DNA of 64,000 nt from Arthrobacter glacialis (GCF_002909445.1 NZ_PPXC01000002.1:248001-312000), one strand, 5' to 3'. Counted from the stretch's first letter, positions 1 to 8,680 are shown. Notes: generated by a model not told the origin, from the letters alone. Program-made: numbers and translations.

Positions 1-56
1 ATCAGGCTTACTGCAAGGCGGTGGAGGGCTTGGTGGGTGCTGGTCACATATAGACG

Positions 57-467
57 TTACGCCACATTGACGTAGCTGGCCGTCAACTGGCCCGCAGTTT
101 GGTTCCCGCACTTTCGCAATGCCGCAAGTTTTTTGGCTGCGGCAGCGTTGCAATCCATTTCGAGAACCCTGATGAGGTCGCTGGTCAGCTCTCCGAGCCG
201 GGCTGCTCCCACCATCAAGCTAGAACTACGGAGACTCAGTGCTGCGTCCAAGGCGTCTTCCCTATGGCCAGCGGTGACAGCCTCGTGAATCCGCACAAAA
301 CGTCCGGGCCACATGTCAACATAGCGGCACACAAAGTTACGGCACAGTGTGGTCTCGCCGTCGAGGGATTCCTCAAGGGAGTGCAGAGTGGCGCTACAGA
401 CAAGTGGCAATGCGGTGACTGTCATCCTCTGTTCGTGCCTCCTGCCGTGTGTCGTGTTTGAGTCCAA
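57..467 (-). CDS. Hpt-like phosphotransfer domain protein lacking the active-site His
   Basis: A 136-residue soluble protein whose residues 44-103 resemble an Hpt four-helix domain. The region normally reading A-H-x-L-K-G-S-S..LGA..L here reads AALSLRSSSLMVGAARL (residues 76-92), so the position of the phosphorylated His is Leu78 and the usual Lys-Gly is Arg-Ser. As read, it could not carry phosphate there. It lies downstream of, and on the same strand as, the first of three paralogous sensor kinases, separated from it by about 480 bp, so a role in that phosphorelay is inferred. Met15 (position 425) is an alternative start, since no strong ribosome site precedes Met1. It could act as a structural inhibitor or adaptor, or be a decayed gene. 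The fold assignment is by motif only. Confidence 0.6.
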   Translation of the reverse strand: MDSNTTHGRRHEQRMTVTALPLVCSATLHSLEESLDGETTLCRNFVCRYVDMWPGRFVRIHEAVTAGHREDALDAALSLRSSSLMVGAARLGELTSDLIRVLEMDCNAAAAKKLAALRKCGNQTAGQLTASYVNVA

Positions 468-684
468 GTGATCTTGATTTCCTCTTCAACACTATCGGCA
501 GCTTGCAGGAATTCGATGGGTTTTTGCAGAAAATACTAGAACTTGACCAAACCTTATACAAAAGGACAGGGCTTGGTGCTCGAGCCGACCCTGAATGCGT
601 CAGTTTGTGCCGTATTTTCGCGGAATCGTACTGATTTTGAGCTTGGCTTGAATTTCCTATTGGGCTGTGGGTGGATCGCGAATA

Positions 685-790
685 TTGTGCTTTTCTTGCG
701 GCAATCTTCCGGATACAGGGTGCCATTTCTTGAGGTGCATCCTCCATAGTTGTTGTCAGCGGAAGCCTACTTGCTGGGAAGAATCGGCAG
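685..790 (+). other. relic copy of the 3022 gene leader
   Basis: TTTCTTG-n4-AATCTTCCGG at 692-712 matches 2910-2930 upstream of the fibre gene at 3022. A second block, TGCC then TTCTTG, follows at exactly the same distance in both places (29 bp from TTTCTTG to TGCC). Similarity continues weakly to about 770 versus 2990 (GTTG..CTTGCTG). No open frame like the 3022 protein follows. Instead CCCCCT and a GGTGGTGT hairpin, equivalent to the sequence after the 3022 gene, come within 100 bp. It is either a deletion remnant or a leader-derived small RNA gene. Confidence 0.5.
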
Positions 791-861
791 ACCGTTCGGC
801 CTGGCGCCGGCACGGGCCACCAGACAAGTCATGGCTCCGGATTGGCAAGTCCCCCTAGACA

Positions 862-895
862 GGTGGTGTGTTGACTCCCCCCTCAACACACCACC
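862..895 (+). terminator. hairpin, 12-bp perfect stem
   Basis: GGTGGTGTGTTG at 862-873 pairs perfectly with CAACACACCACC at 884-895 around a C-rich loop. The stem is nearly the same sequence as the hairpin at 3594-3627. No T-run follows, so intrinsic termination is uncertain; it may instead stabilise a 3' end. Confidence 0.5.
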
Positions 896-947
896 ACCCC
901 TTTATGCGTGAGGTCACAGCAGATGCGGTGGTCTGGAAATGGACAGG

Positions 948-2663
948 TTACTGCGCGGAGTCAAACACGGACTTACGTTGCACGCCACGCCCCGGGATTC
1001 CGCTGCCAAGAGACAAACACCCCGGCAGCACAAACCCGATGGTGGTTCCCGCGCCTGGCTCACTGCTCAAGCTAATGGTGCCGCCATGTTTGGCGACAAT
1101 GGTTCGCGATATCATCAGCCCCAAACCGATTCCCGGTATGGATCTGGCCATTGCGGACCTGGCCCGGAAGAACTTGGTAAAAGCCTCAGCTTGTTCCTCC
1201 GAGTTCATGCCCATGCCCGTGTCCCGAACCTCGCACCACAAGTCCGTGCCCTCGGCCCATGCTCTGACGGTGATGGTTCCGCCGTCGGGGGAGTACTTGA
1301 CCGCATTGGAGACGAAGTTATCCAGTACTTGCCCAATCCGCCTGACATCGATGAAGACCTCCAACGGCCCCTGCATCTCCGTGACCAGGCCCAGCTTGTT
1401 CAGCTCGGCCGCCGGCGCTGCCGAGGACACACTTTCCGAGACTAGTGTGGCAAAATCCGTCCGGCTCAGCTGCAGCGTCAGTGAATCTGTGGTCAGCAGG
1501 TCGGAGACCAAGGAACTGAGACGGTCCACATTGCGTGAAGCAATGTTCAAGTAGCCGCGAACCTCAGCAGGCAGTTGCTCCTGTTCGTCCAAGGCCATTT
1601 CCAAGTAGCCCTGGATGGACGTCAACGGAGTGCGGAATTCGTGCGAAACGTTCGCCACGAAATCATTTTTGGCCTCCAGTGCTGCCATCATCTCGGTGAT
1701 GTCATGGAAAGCTATCACTGCACCATCGAAGTTGCCGTTCTCATCCAGGATGGGCCGTGCGGCGGTGGAGACTGCCCTCGCCTGGTCTCCTGTTCCCAGC
1801 CACACCTGATAATTGGTGAAAGCCTCGCCCCTGATGGCCCGGCGCACGGGGCGTTCCTCCGCAGCCAGCAAAGTGACAGCGTCCACTGAGAAAACCACCA
1901 GCTCGCTTTCCTCCGGGTCTGGAATGTGCTCAGGAACTGCATGGTCGTGCAGAGCCCTTTGGGTGGCATCCATCAGCATGTCATTGCCCGCTGCGTCCAC
2001 CACCACCACACCAACAGCAACCGTGTCCACCACTGTTGCCAGCAGCCGCTCCCGTTGCTGGCTGGCATCTAATGCGGCCCGCAACTCAACATCCTTGGCT
2101 TCCAGCGCTTTCCGCTGAACGTTCACGGTATTGGTCACGGCAACTACAGTGATGGCGTAGGCCAGCACCACCAGCGGGAAAAGTAGAGGCTTGGCCAACT
2201 GCTCTGGGGTGAAACCGGTGGGCGAAGTTAGAACCGGAAACCACACAATAAGCAAGGCTGCTGTCACACTGACCACGATTGAAGTACGTTTTGCCAGGCC
2301 CGATGAAGCCAGCCAAAAGACCGGGAAAAAAATCAGGAGGCCAACGGCCGTTAGGAACTGCTGGTTACCGCCGCGGAACAGCCCAATGGCCACAAAGTCC
2401 AAATAGGGGAGGACAAGAAACGCGCCCCGTGGCAGCTTCTGCCATGGGACAGCGATTGCCGCGACAAACAATAGGGCGTGCAATGCCAAGGCCGCTATGA
2501 ACAGCGGTTCCCCAAACGACGTGGGATACACCAGTACAGCGATACATACGGCAACAACCATGACCAGCGTCAACGGCAACTGAGTTAGGAACACCCGCCT
2601 ACGCAAAGGATGGAGCCAACCCAGAAACCGCACGGATTTCTGCTGCTTGCCGAGGTGGGGCAT
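948..2663 (-). CDS. membrane sensor histidine kinase (paralogue 1)
   Basis: About 571 residues. The N-terminal 180 residues are six hydrophobic segments, followed by a PAS-type domain (about 205-330), a HisKA domain with FVANVSHEFRTPLTSIQGY (phospho-His near residue 341) and an HATPase domain with N box LDNFVSNAVKYSPDGG, G1 DTGMGM and G2 GIGLGLMI. All catalytic motifs are present. It is clearly paralogous to the kinases at 6745 and 9604. No receiver gene is adjacent; the only regulator in the region is at 8681. It is divergent from the fibre locus that begins at 3022, which it may control. The start at 2663 is chosen because GGAAG precedes that ATG by 5 nt; the ATG at 2675 is in frame but has no ribosome site. 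Confidence 0.9.
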   Translation of the reverse strand: MPHLGKQQKSVRFLGWLHPLRRRVFLTQLPLTLVMVVAVCIAVLVYPTSFGEPLFIAALALHALLFVAAIAVPWQKLPRGAFLVLPYLDFVAIGLFRGGNQQFLTAVGLLIFFPVFWLASSGLAKRTSIVVSVTAALLIVWFPVLTSPTGFTPEQLAKPLLFPLVVLAYAITVVAVTNTVNVQRKALEAKDVELRAALDASQQRERLLATVVDTVAVGVVVVDAAGNDMLMDATQRALHDHAVPEHIPDPEESELVVFSVDAVTLLAAEERPVRRAIRGEAFTNYQVWLGTGDQARAVSTAARPILDENGNFDGAVIAFHDITEMMAALEAKNDFVANVSHEFRTPLTSIQGYLEMALDEQEQLPAEVRGYLNIASRNVDRLSSLVSDLLTTDSLTLQLSRTDFATLVSESVSSAAPAAELNKLGLVTEMQGPLEVFIDVRRIGQVLDNFVSNAVKYSPDGGTITVRAWAEGTDLWCEVRDTGMGMNSEEQAEAFTKFFRARSAMARSIPGIGLGLMISRTIVAKHGGTISLSSEPGAGTTIGFVLPGCLSLGSGIPGRGVQRKSVFDSAQ

Positions 2664-3021
2664 AAGTACTTCCATCCGTCGAGGTCACGATGTGGCGCAT
2701 TCGCTTGCGTCCGGCAACAACTGAAGTACTTGTGGTGAGCCGGCAAAGAGCACCGCCGCACAAGTCGTCAGGCAAGAAGCTGTTGGTTTAGATAATCTCA
2801 CATTCGGCAGTTTGCGGAGTCTAGTGACCTGCATGTTCGTTGGGCGGATACTTCCTGAGTATTTCTTGAGCTTGAGGGAACCCACACAATGTGCCTGAAT
2901 GCTTGAGCATTTCTTGTTGTAATCTTCCGGGTTTTTGATGCCTTTTCTTGCGTTGGGGGCTGCATTGTTGAACCCATCGGCAGGAAAGCTTGCTGAGTGA
3001 ACTTGAACAAGGGGTCTGACA
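2664..3021. promoter_or_regulatory. divergent intergenic region upstream of fibre locus I
   Basis: This region separates the leftward kinase from the rightward fibre locus and must hold both promoters. TTTCTTG at 2910-2916 and AATCTTCCGG at 2921-2930, with TGCC then TTTTCTTG at 2939-2950, recur at 692-732, which marks this as a conserved leader or promoter element. The ribosome site AAGGGG at 3009-3014 serves the ATG at 3022. No short ORF worth calling was seen. Confidence 0.45.
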
Positions 3022-3567
3022 ATGAACAAGATGGCTAAGGGCGCAATTGCTACTGCTGTAGGCGTTATTCTGCTAGCTGGCGGTGGCGGTACGTTGGCTA
3101 CTTGGAACCAGGCCCAGAATTCCTCCATGGGTTCGGTTGTTTCCGGTGACTTGAACCTGGTTCCGGTTTCTGCCGGTGCGTGGACTGACAAGGCCGGCAA
3201 GGCCATCACGAACATTGCCGCGTACAAGGTGGTTCCCGGTGAAACTTTGACCTACACCCAGCAGCTGGATGTGACGTTGAGCGGTGACTTGATGGCGGCC
3301 ACATTGAAGGTTACCGGCGAGACCGTGAACAATGGGTTTGCTGCGAACGCTGTTGTTTCCACAACGGCCCTGAAGAACGCCACCGATGGTGCAGTTCTGC
3401 CGACCACCACACTCCGTGCTGCCGATACTGGCAAGGTTACTGCCACCACCACGTTCGCGTTCAAGGAAACAACCGCGAACCGTGAATCAGTGAACGCCAA
3501 CTACAACTTCGGCGCTATCGGCTACGAACTCAAGCAGCTGGCCCCGGCCGGCAGCAACGGCCTCTAA
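3022..3567 (+). CDS. SipW-dependent signal peptide protein, TasA-like fibre subunit candidate
   Basis: A 181-residue secreted protein. The N-terminus has basic residues, a hydrophobic core (residues 8-19) and the alternate signal-peptide motif GGGTLATWNQ (21-30), which is processed by SipW-type rather than ordinary signal peptidases. The mature part is rich in Thr, Val and Ala, has no Cys, and looks all-beta, as in TasA/camelysin-type subunits. The next genes are a second such protein and a SipW-like peptidase. The hairpin after its stop codon suggests it is expressed more highly than the rest of the operon. Its paralogue is at 12996. The role as a fibre or matrix subunit is inferred from family and context. 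Confidence 0.75.
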   Translation: MNKMAKGAIATAVGVILLAGGGGTLATWNQAQNSSMGSVVSGDLNLVPVSAGAWTDKAGKAITNIAAYKVVPGETLTYTQQLDVTLSGDLMAATLKVTGETVNNGFAANAVVSTTALKNATDGAVLPTTTLRAADTGKVTATTTFAFKETTANRESVNANYNFGAIGYELKQLAPAGSNGL

Positions 3568-3593
3568 CCACACAGCACCACAGACCCCCTGTG

Positions 3594-3627
3594 GGTGGTG
3601 TATTGGGCCACCAACCAATACACCACC
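3594..3627 (+). terminator. intercistronic hairpin after first fibre gene
   Basis: GGTGGTGTATTGG (3594-3606) pairs perfectly with CCAATACACCACC (3615-3627), a 13-bp stem with an 8-nt loop. It sits between the first gene of the locus and the next start at 3652. There is no T-run, so partial attenuation or mRNA 3'-end protection is more likely than full termination. Confidence 0.55.
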
Positions 3628-3651
3628 ACCCCCCTCCCGACGGAAGCAGCC

Positions 3652-4245
3652 ATGAAAAGCACCCGCGCACTGAAAGCCACCGGCCTTGTGCTGGTTGCCG
3701 TGGTGCTGGGACTGCTTACTGTGCAGGGGAGCTATGCGCTGTGGAACAAATTTGCTGGGGCAAACGCCGGAACCGTCCAGGCCGCTGATTTTCGAATCAG
3801 CCTCACGGATACCAAAACCGGCGACTACACTGACATGACTCTGGCCAACGGAACAGCGGCCACGTTTGCCTTAAGCACCACACCCACGGGGGCCGTGGTC
3901 CCCGGACACAGCACCTACGCCGGTGTCCAGCTGGGCAATGTGACCAACGCCGGAGGGGACTTCACCGTGAGGGCCACTACGGCAGTCCCCGTCATCGACA
4001 ACAACGCGGTATCCGCGCTTGCACCCTACATGCAGGTCAAGGTGGTTGCTGCAACAGCACTCTCGCAGTGCTCCCAAGCCGCGCTCTACGAGTCAGCTTC
4101 ATCCAACGGCACCGCCACAGTGGACATCGCCAAGACCGCAACTGGTGTGTTTTGCTTCCAGATCACCCTGGCTGCCACCATGCCGGTGAATCTCAGCGGA
4201 CAAACCGCAGCCATTGCCGTCCCGATCACTGTCAACCAACTCTAA
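3652..4245 (+). CDS. SipW-dependent signal peptide protein, second fibre component
   Basis: 197 residues. The start is placed at ATG 3652, preceded by GGAAG, rather than the in-frame GTG-type start at 3595 that lies inside the hairpin. The signal peptide is MKSTRALKAT, a Leu/Val-rich core, then GSYALWNKF (residues 26-34) with the Trp typical of alternate signal peptides. The mature region is Thr/Ala/Val-rich and predicted beta, with two Cys that could pair (in SQCSQ and VFCFQ). It occupies the accessory-subunit position, directly before the peptidase gene. The counterpart in locus II is the gene at 13590. Function is inferred from signal type and operon. Confidence 0.7.
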   Translation: MKSTRALKATGLVLVAVVLGLLTVQGSYALWNKFAGANAGTVQAADFRISLTDTKTGDYTDMTLANGTAATFALSTTPTGAVVPGHSTYAGVQLGNVTNAGGDFTVRATTAVPVIDNNAVSALAPYMQVKVVAATALSQCSQAALYESASSNGTATVDIAKTATGVFCFQITLAATMPVNLSGQTAAIAVPITVNQL

Positions 4246-4256
4246 GAGGGTCCACC

Positions 4257-4865
4257 ATGTCTGTTATCAGCCCCGTCACCAGCGATGTTTCATCTCTGAA
4301 CTCTGAGCCGGCCGGCAAGGTACGTCCCCGCGGAATCCTTCACTCGATTGGCAGCTGGAGCGCCTACGTGGTCCTCCTCCTCGCAGCGGTCAGCGCCTTG
4401 ATCATGATCGTGGCGCCCATGGCCACCGGCTCGCAAACATACACCGTGCTGACCAACTCCATGGCACCCAAGTACGCGCCCGGAACTTTCCTGGTGGTCA
4501 AGCCCACAGAGTTCTCCTCTCTCCGCGTAGGTGATGTCATTACCTTCCAAATTGAATCAGGCAAGCCCGGTGTCATCTCCCACCGCATCACCTCGGTGGG
4601 ATCCACCCAAACCGGAGAACGGGTTTTCACCACCAAAGGAGACAACAACTCCCTGGAAGACGCTGCCACCGTCCAAGAAGTGCAGATTAAGGGCAAACTG
4701 CTATACGCAGTACCCTATGTAGGCTTCGCCGCCCATGCTGTGGGCGAGCAGAGGGGCAAGCTGCTTCCCATCATCGCCGTAGGATTCATCTCCCTGGGTG
4801 CCTTGAGTATGGTCCGGGGTGCCGTGGAAAAGAAGCGCGGCAAGCATGAAAAAGACAATGACTAG
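4257..4865 (+). CDS. sipW: SipW-type signal peptidase I
   Basis: 202 residues: a transmembrane segment near 35-56, then the catalytic domain. TVLTNSMAPKYAPG carries the nucleophile Ser68, GVISHRI carries His109, and a TTKGDNN motif follows. The Ser-His arrangement is that of the ER/archaeal/SipW branch, not the Ser-Lys enzymes. A second hydrophobic segment lies near the C-terminus (150-175). The start is ATG 4257, 11 nt after the previous stop with AGAGGG upstream; the longer open frame from 4068 overlaps the previous gene. It is expected to process the alternate signal peptides of the proteins encoded at 3022, 3652 and 5763. Two relatives lie in locus II. Confidence 0.85.
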   Translation: MSVISPVTSDVSSLNSEPAGKVRPRGILHSIGSWSAYVVLLLAAVSALIMIVAPMATGSQTYTVLTNSMAPKYAPGTFLVVKPTEFSSLRVGDVITFQIESGKPGVISHRITSVGSTQTGERVFTTKGDNNSLEDAATVQEVQIKGKLLYAVPYVGFAAHAVGEQRGKLLPIIAVGFISLGALSMVRGAVEKKRGKHEKDND

Positions 4866-5766
4866 AAAAGTCCCGCCGCGCAGCCTCGACGGCTCCGCAC
4901 GCATGGCCGTCGTGGCCATAGTGGCAAGCATTGCCATGGGAACACTGCTGGCAGGACCTGCCGCAGGCGCCGAGAACAAGAATGATCTGCTTCAGCTAAG
5001 CCGCGACGGTGTCCACTTCGCCACTGACGCGATTCCAACCATGTTTAGGAGCACAAAAGGTTATGTTCCAGGAGAATCAAGGCCAGGACTCATTTGGGTT
5101 CGCAACGCCGGCAAAGACAGCGCGCACTTCACCCTCGCTGTGCACAACACCAACAACCCAGACACCAGCGCAGGGATTGCTGGCGCATCAATTCTGCCCC
5201 AGCACCTGCGCCTGCAAGCGCAAGCCTCAGGCCGCGTCACCACAGCCAACGCTCTGCCAACTCCCGGCACCTGCACCCCGGTCATCGATGGTTGGACGCT
5301 GGCCGCAGGCGAAGTACTGCCCCTGACCCTTGACCTGGGCCTGTCCGTTGAAGCTCCCAACTCCACCCGAAATCAAAACGCCGACTTCACCCTGACTTTT
5401 GTCCTGCAGGAACGTGGTGCCGGTCAGCTTATAGGACCGTGCGCTGGGGGCCCGGGCAACCTGGCCGCAGGCGGCGCAGTGATTTCACTGCCCATCAGCG
5501 GCGGCACAGCGGCAACAAGGACGCCTGCCACAGGAGTTGTGTCAGGTGGTGTGCAAGTTCCCATCGGCTCCGACGTCGGCACAGATCTGGACCCCCTGCA
5601 GCAAGGTGTCCAGCCCTCACCGGAAGCGTCGCAGGCATTGCCGCTGTTGCGCCAGCTGCAAAGTAATGTGGAAGCCACCGACTACAACCCATGGCCATGG
5701 ATTGTCGTCATCAGCGCATGCGTGTACGTATTCACCTCAGTTCGGAAACGGAGCAAGACTAGATGA
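4846..5766 (+). CDS. secreted, C-terminally membrane-anchored protein of fibre locus I
   Basis: 306 residues. It has an ordinary signal peptide (basic start, hydrophobic stretch MAVVAIVASIAMGTLLAG, then AAGAEN), an extracellular domain, and a C-terminal membrane segment (WPWIVVISACVYVF) followed by a basic tail, so it should be anchored with its bulk outside. The block DGVHFATDAIPTMF..GYVPGE..GLIWVRN aligns with the block around residues 65-115 of the protein at 14731, so the two are paralogues. The ATG at 4846 overlaps the end of sipW by 20 nt, indicating translational coupling. It may anchor or nucleate the fibre; I know no characterised homologue. Confidence 0.65.
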   Translation: MKKTMTRKVPPRSLDGSARMAVVAIVASIAMGTLLAGPAAGAENKNDLLQLSRDGVHFATDAIPTMFRSTKGYVPGESRPGLIWVRNAGKDSAHFTLAVHNTNNPDTSAGIAGASILPQHLRLQAQASGRVTTANALPTPGTCTPVIDGWTLAAGEVLPLTLDLGLSVEAPNSTRNQNADFTLTFVLQERGAGQLIGPCAGGPGNLAAGGAVISLPISGGTAATRTPATGVVSGGVQVPIGSDVGTDLDPLQQGVQPSPEASQALPLLRQLQSNVEATDYNPWPWIVVISACVYVFTSVRKRSKTR

Positions 5767-6776
5767 GCTCAGTAGGCCCTCAGCAACCAGAGCTGAAGAC
5801 GGGCGGCGGCACTAAGCGCGCCCTTGGCAGGCTGCGCAAGCTTCCCGGGTTCACCACTGCAGCAGTGGCGTTTGTTCTCATCGTGTTGCTGGGTGGTGGC
5901 GGTGCCGCCGTTGCCAAATGGAATCAAAGCGCCACAGTTTCCATGGGCATCACCGCAGGTGCTGCGCCAGCACCGAGCCCCACACCTACTCCTTCTCCAA
6001 GCCCGACGCCGACACCCACTCCCAGCGCAACGCCCCCTCCGAACAACCAAGGAAATATTGTTGCCAACCCAGTCATTGCAGCGCGACCAGGACTCATGGA
6101 TCCCACCAAGGTTGAGTGCGATGCCAACGGAAATTCCGGAAAATACGCTGTCAGTTGGCCAGCTGATGCTTCCGGCAACATCAGCTACGTGGCTTCAGTG
6201 AGTGTCAGTGATAAGAACTATGGTGCACCGCAATCACAAAATGTGTCCGTTAACAAGGCCACTTTCAATCTTAGCAACACCGACGCCGCCTATGGCCTGT
6301 ACATCCTTCGGATTCAGCCGATGAATGGCACTGTTGCCGGTGACCCTATCTACCGGACTATTCAGCATGAAAAAAGGACGCAGCAATGCGGCTATGCCAG
6401 CCCGAATGACCGGTCCCCGCTGGGCAGCTTCTCAGTCAACGCAGTCCCTGCAAGTTCGGTGAAGACCAACAATGTTCTCAATGTCAGTTGGACGGCACTG
6501 GCTACGGGAACCGACTACAAGGTGTCAATCGTGTCCGTGGACACAGCGTCCAGTTTTGGTGCTGAGTTCACCACCCGGTCCACAGGTGCCACACTGACTT
6601 TTCCGGCGTACAAACTGGATGGTTCAGGCAACCCAACCAACGGCGGCGCTTACAACGGCGAATATTTGCTGCGAGTCATACCGATGAACGGGACCCAGGC
6701 GGGCGATCCAGTCTATAAAAAGGTCTTCTACAAGGCCTATGAATTTAGGGTTGAGAATTACCAGTACCAGTACTAA
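5763..6776 (+). CDS. SipW-type signal peptide protein with Pro/Thr/Ser linker and tandem beta domains
   Basis: 337 residues, starting in an ATGA overlap with the previous gene. A 30-residue basic N-terminus precedes a hydrophobic core and GGAAVAKWNQSATVS (46-60), an alternate signal peptide with Trp. Residues 66-95 are a Pro-Ser-Thr linker typical of cell-wall-spanning segments. Two related domains follow (about 110-205 and 215-337), each with an internal motif of the type LRxxPMNGTxAGDPxYx, resembling fibronectin-III repeats. The fit is a surface tip or adhesin of locus I. The last 32 bp overlap the end of the convergent kinase gene, so both stop codons lie in each other's coding sequence. 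Confidence 0.65.
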   Translation: MSSVGPQQPELKTGGGTKRALGRLRKLPGFTTAAVAFVLIVLLGGGGAAVAKWNQSATVSMGITAGAAPAPSPTPTPSPSPTPTPTPSATPPPNNQGNIVANPVIAARPGLMDPTKVECDANGNSGKYAVSWPADASGNISYVASVSVSDKNYGAPQSQNVSVNKATFNLSNTDAAYGLYILRIQPMNGTVAGDPIYRTIQHEKRTQQCGYASPNDRSPLGSFSVNAVPASSVKTNNVLNVSWTALATGTDYKVSIVSVDTASSFGAEFTTRSTGATLTFPAYKLDGSGNPTNGGAYNGEYLLRVIPMNGTQAGDPVYKKVFYKAYEFRVENYQYQY

Positions 6777-8472
6777 CAAGTTCTGAACTGACTACACACC
6801 CCGGAATCACAAAACTCATGGTGGTTCCCTGACCCTGTTCACTGGACACAGTTAGGGTGCCGCCATGGTTTTCGATGATGGTCTTGGAAATCATCAGGCC
6901 CAAGCCAATGCCTGGGATACCGCGTTCCCTGGCTTGTCCGGCCCTGAAGAACTTCTGGAATAGCCCGGCCTGATCTGCCGGACTCATGCCCAGGCCGGTG
7001 TCGCTGACCTGGCAGTGTAGATCTGTTCCGTCAGCGCACGCGCGCACCGTGAGGGTGCCGCCGTCGGGCGAGTACTTCACAGCGTTGGACACCAGGTTGT
7101 CCAAGACTTGGCCAATCCGGCCGGCGTCGATCATGGCCATCAATGGTTGTTGGCAGTCCGACTCCACTGCCACACCATTGGCTGCGGCAGCCGGCGCAGC
7201 TGTGCCCAGGGAATCTGCAATGAGCTTATCGACGCAGGCAGGGGCTCGATCAATATTCATGGTGGTGGTAGCCAACAAATCTGTCACCAGCCCATTGAGA
7301 CGGACGGCATTGCGGTCGGCAATGGTCAAATAGTTGATAACTTCCGCGGGCGCCAACCCGGGCGATTCAAGGGCCAGGGCCACATAAGATTGGATGGCCG
7401 TCAGGGGAGTACGGAACTCGTGGGAAACATTCGCCACGAAGTCGTCTTTGGCGGCGAGGGCTTCCACCATGTCGGTGACATCGTGGAACGCGATGACGGC
7501 GCCGTCGGAAGTCCCATCATCACTGACGATGGTGCGGGCAGTGGTTGACAAGGCCCTGGCCTGCTCGCCGGCACCAATCCAGATCTGGTAGTTGGTGAAC
7601 GATTCGCCATCAATGGCACGACGGACCGGGCGGGCATAGGCCGGTAACGGAACCCGGTCGACGCCGAATATCAACAGTTCGCTTTCCTGCGGGTCACTGA
7701 TATCCGGCGGCACACCCAAAGCATGAATGGCCTCCTGGGTGGAGTTCATGAGACGGTCGTTGCCGTCCGCATCCACCACGACGACGCCCACACCCACTGT
7801 GTCCACAATGGTTTCCAACAGCCGCTCGCGCTGCCGGCTGTCCACCAAATCCTTGCGCCTTAGCGAATCCTGGGCCACCAGAGCATCGCGCTGCCTGTCC
7901 ATGCTGGTGGTCAGGACCACCATGGCAATGGCGAAAGCCAGCATCATGAAGGGAATCAGCAGCGGCCGCACCAACTGTTCCGCTGACACGGGGCCGGGGG
8001 CATTGAATTCCGGAATCCAAACGATCAGCAGGCTTGCCAGTGTGCTGGAAACGATTGCCGTCTTGGGTGCAAGCCCGGAGGCACACAGCCAGAAGACGGG
8101 GAACAAGGCGATCATGCCGGCAGAATTCAGCAGTGCGTTGGTACCTTCGCGGAACAAGGCCACGGCAACAAAGTCAAGGTAAGGAATCAGAAGAAACGAT
8201 CCCCGCGGCATTTTCTCCCACTGGACGGTTCCGGCAACTGCCAGCAAACCCACGCTCATGAACAACGAGGCCACGAGTTCCCCGCTGGCGAAGAGGGACG
8301 GTTGCAAAAATACTACGAGTGCTGCTGCCAAGATCATGGTGAGCGTGAACGGAAGCTGGGCCAGAAACATGCGGGTCCGGGGGGATCGCTCATAAAAGTA
8401 GCGCCGGATGAGCCGATTTCCAGCTGTTTCAGTCAAATTTTCAGGGATGATCGTCAAAATTGCTTCCGTCAT
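6745..8472 (-). CDS. membrane sensor histidine kinase (paralogue 2)
   Basis: 575 residues with the same architecture as the kinases at 948 and 9604: six N-terminal membrane segments (35-190), a PAS-like domain (about 215-340), HisKA with DDFVANVSHEFRTPLTAI (His351), and HATPase with LDNLVSNAVKYSPDGG, DTGLGM and GIGLGLMI. It is divergent from the response regulator at 8681 (208 bp apart), which makes this the likeliest cognate pair. Its 3' end overlaps the convergent gene at 5763-6776. No strong ribosome site precedes the ATG at 8472. The membrane segments are conserved with the paralogues, which suggests sensing within or near the membrane. Confidence 0.9.
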   Translation of the reverse strand: MTEAILTIIPENLTETAGNRLIRRYFYERSPRTRMFLAQLPFTLTMILAAALVVFLQPSLFASGELVASLFMSVGLLAVAGTVQWEKMPRGSFLLIPYLDFVAVALFREGTNALLNSAGMIALFPVFWLCASGLAPKTAIVSSTLASLLIVWIPEFNAPGPVSAEQLVRPLLIPFMMLAFAIAMVVLTTSMDRQRDALVAQDSLRRKDLVDSRQRERLLETIVDTVGVGVVVVDADGNDRLMNSTQEAIHALGVPPDISDPQESELLIFGVDRVPLPAYARPVRRAIDGESFTNYQIWIGAGEQARALSTTARTIVSDDGTSDGAVIAFHDVTDMVEALAAKDDFVANVSHEFRTPLTAIQSYVALALESPGLAPAEVINYLTIADRNAVRLNGLVTDLLATTTMNIDRAPACVDKLIADSLGTAAPAAAANGVAVESDCQQPLMAMIDAGRIGQVLDNLVSNAVKYSPDGGTLTVRACADGTDLHCQVSDTGLGMSPADQAGLFQKFFRAGQARERGIPGIGLGLMISKTIIENHGGTLTVSSEQGQGTTMSFVIPGCVVSSELVSTGTGNSQP

Positions 8473-8680
8473 TAAGTTATGTCTGCCAAGAATCTCGAGG
8501 TGCTAGTCACGTTGGGCCGGTGCATCGGCAAGGTGCCCAGTATGTCATGCTGCCCTGCGAAGGTGTTGTAGGGCGACGCCAGAGACGATGTCATAATGTA
8601 AGTACTAATGGGCCTGGGGGCTCTAAGACGTTGTAACAAGCACGTTTCTTATTGGTCTTTGTAAGTTTAGTGAGGGAAAG

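Larger units (their letters stand above)
468..947. other. gene-free interval with relic leader
   Basis: No convincing gene is seen. The first 180 bp hold nothing recognisable. From about 665 to 895 the sequence resembles, in order, the leader of the fibre gene at 3022 and the hairpin after it, with the coding sequence missing (listed separately). The remaining bases up to the stop of the histidine kinase show nothing clear. Confidence 0.5.
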
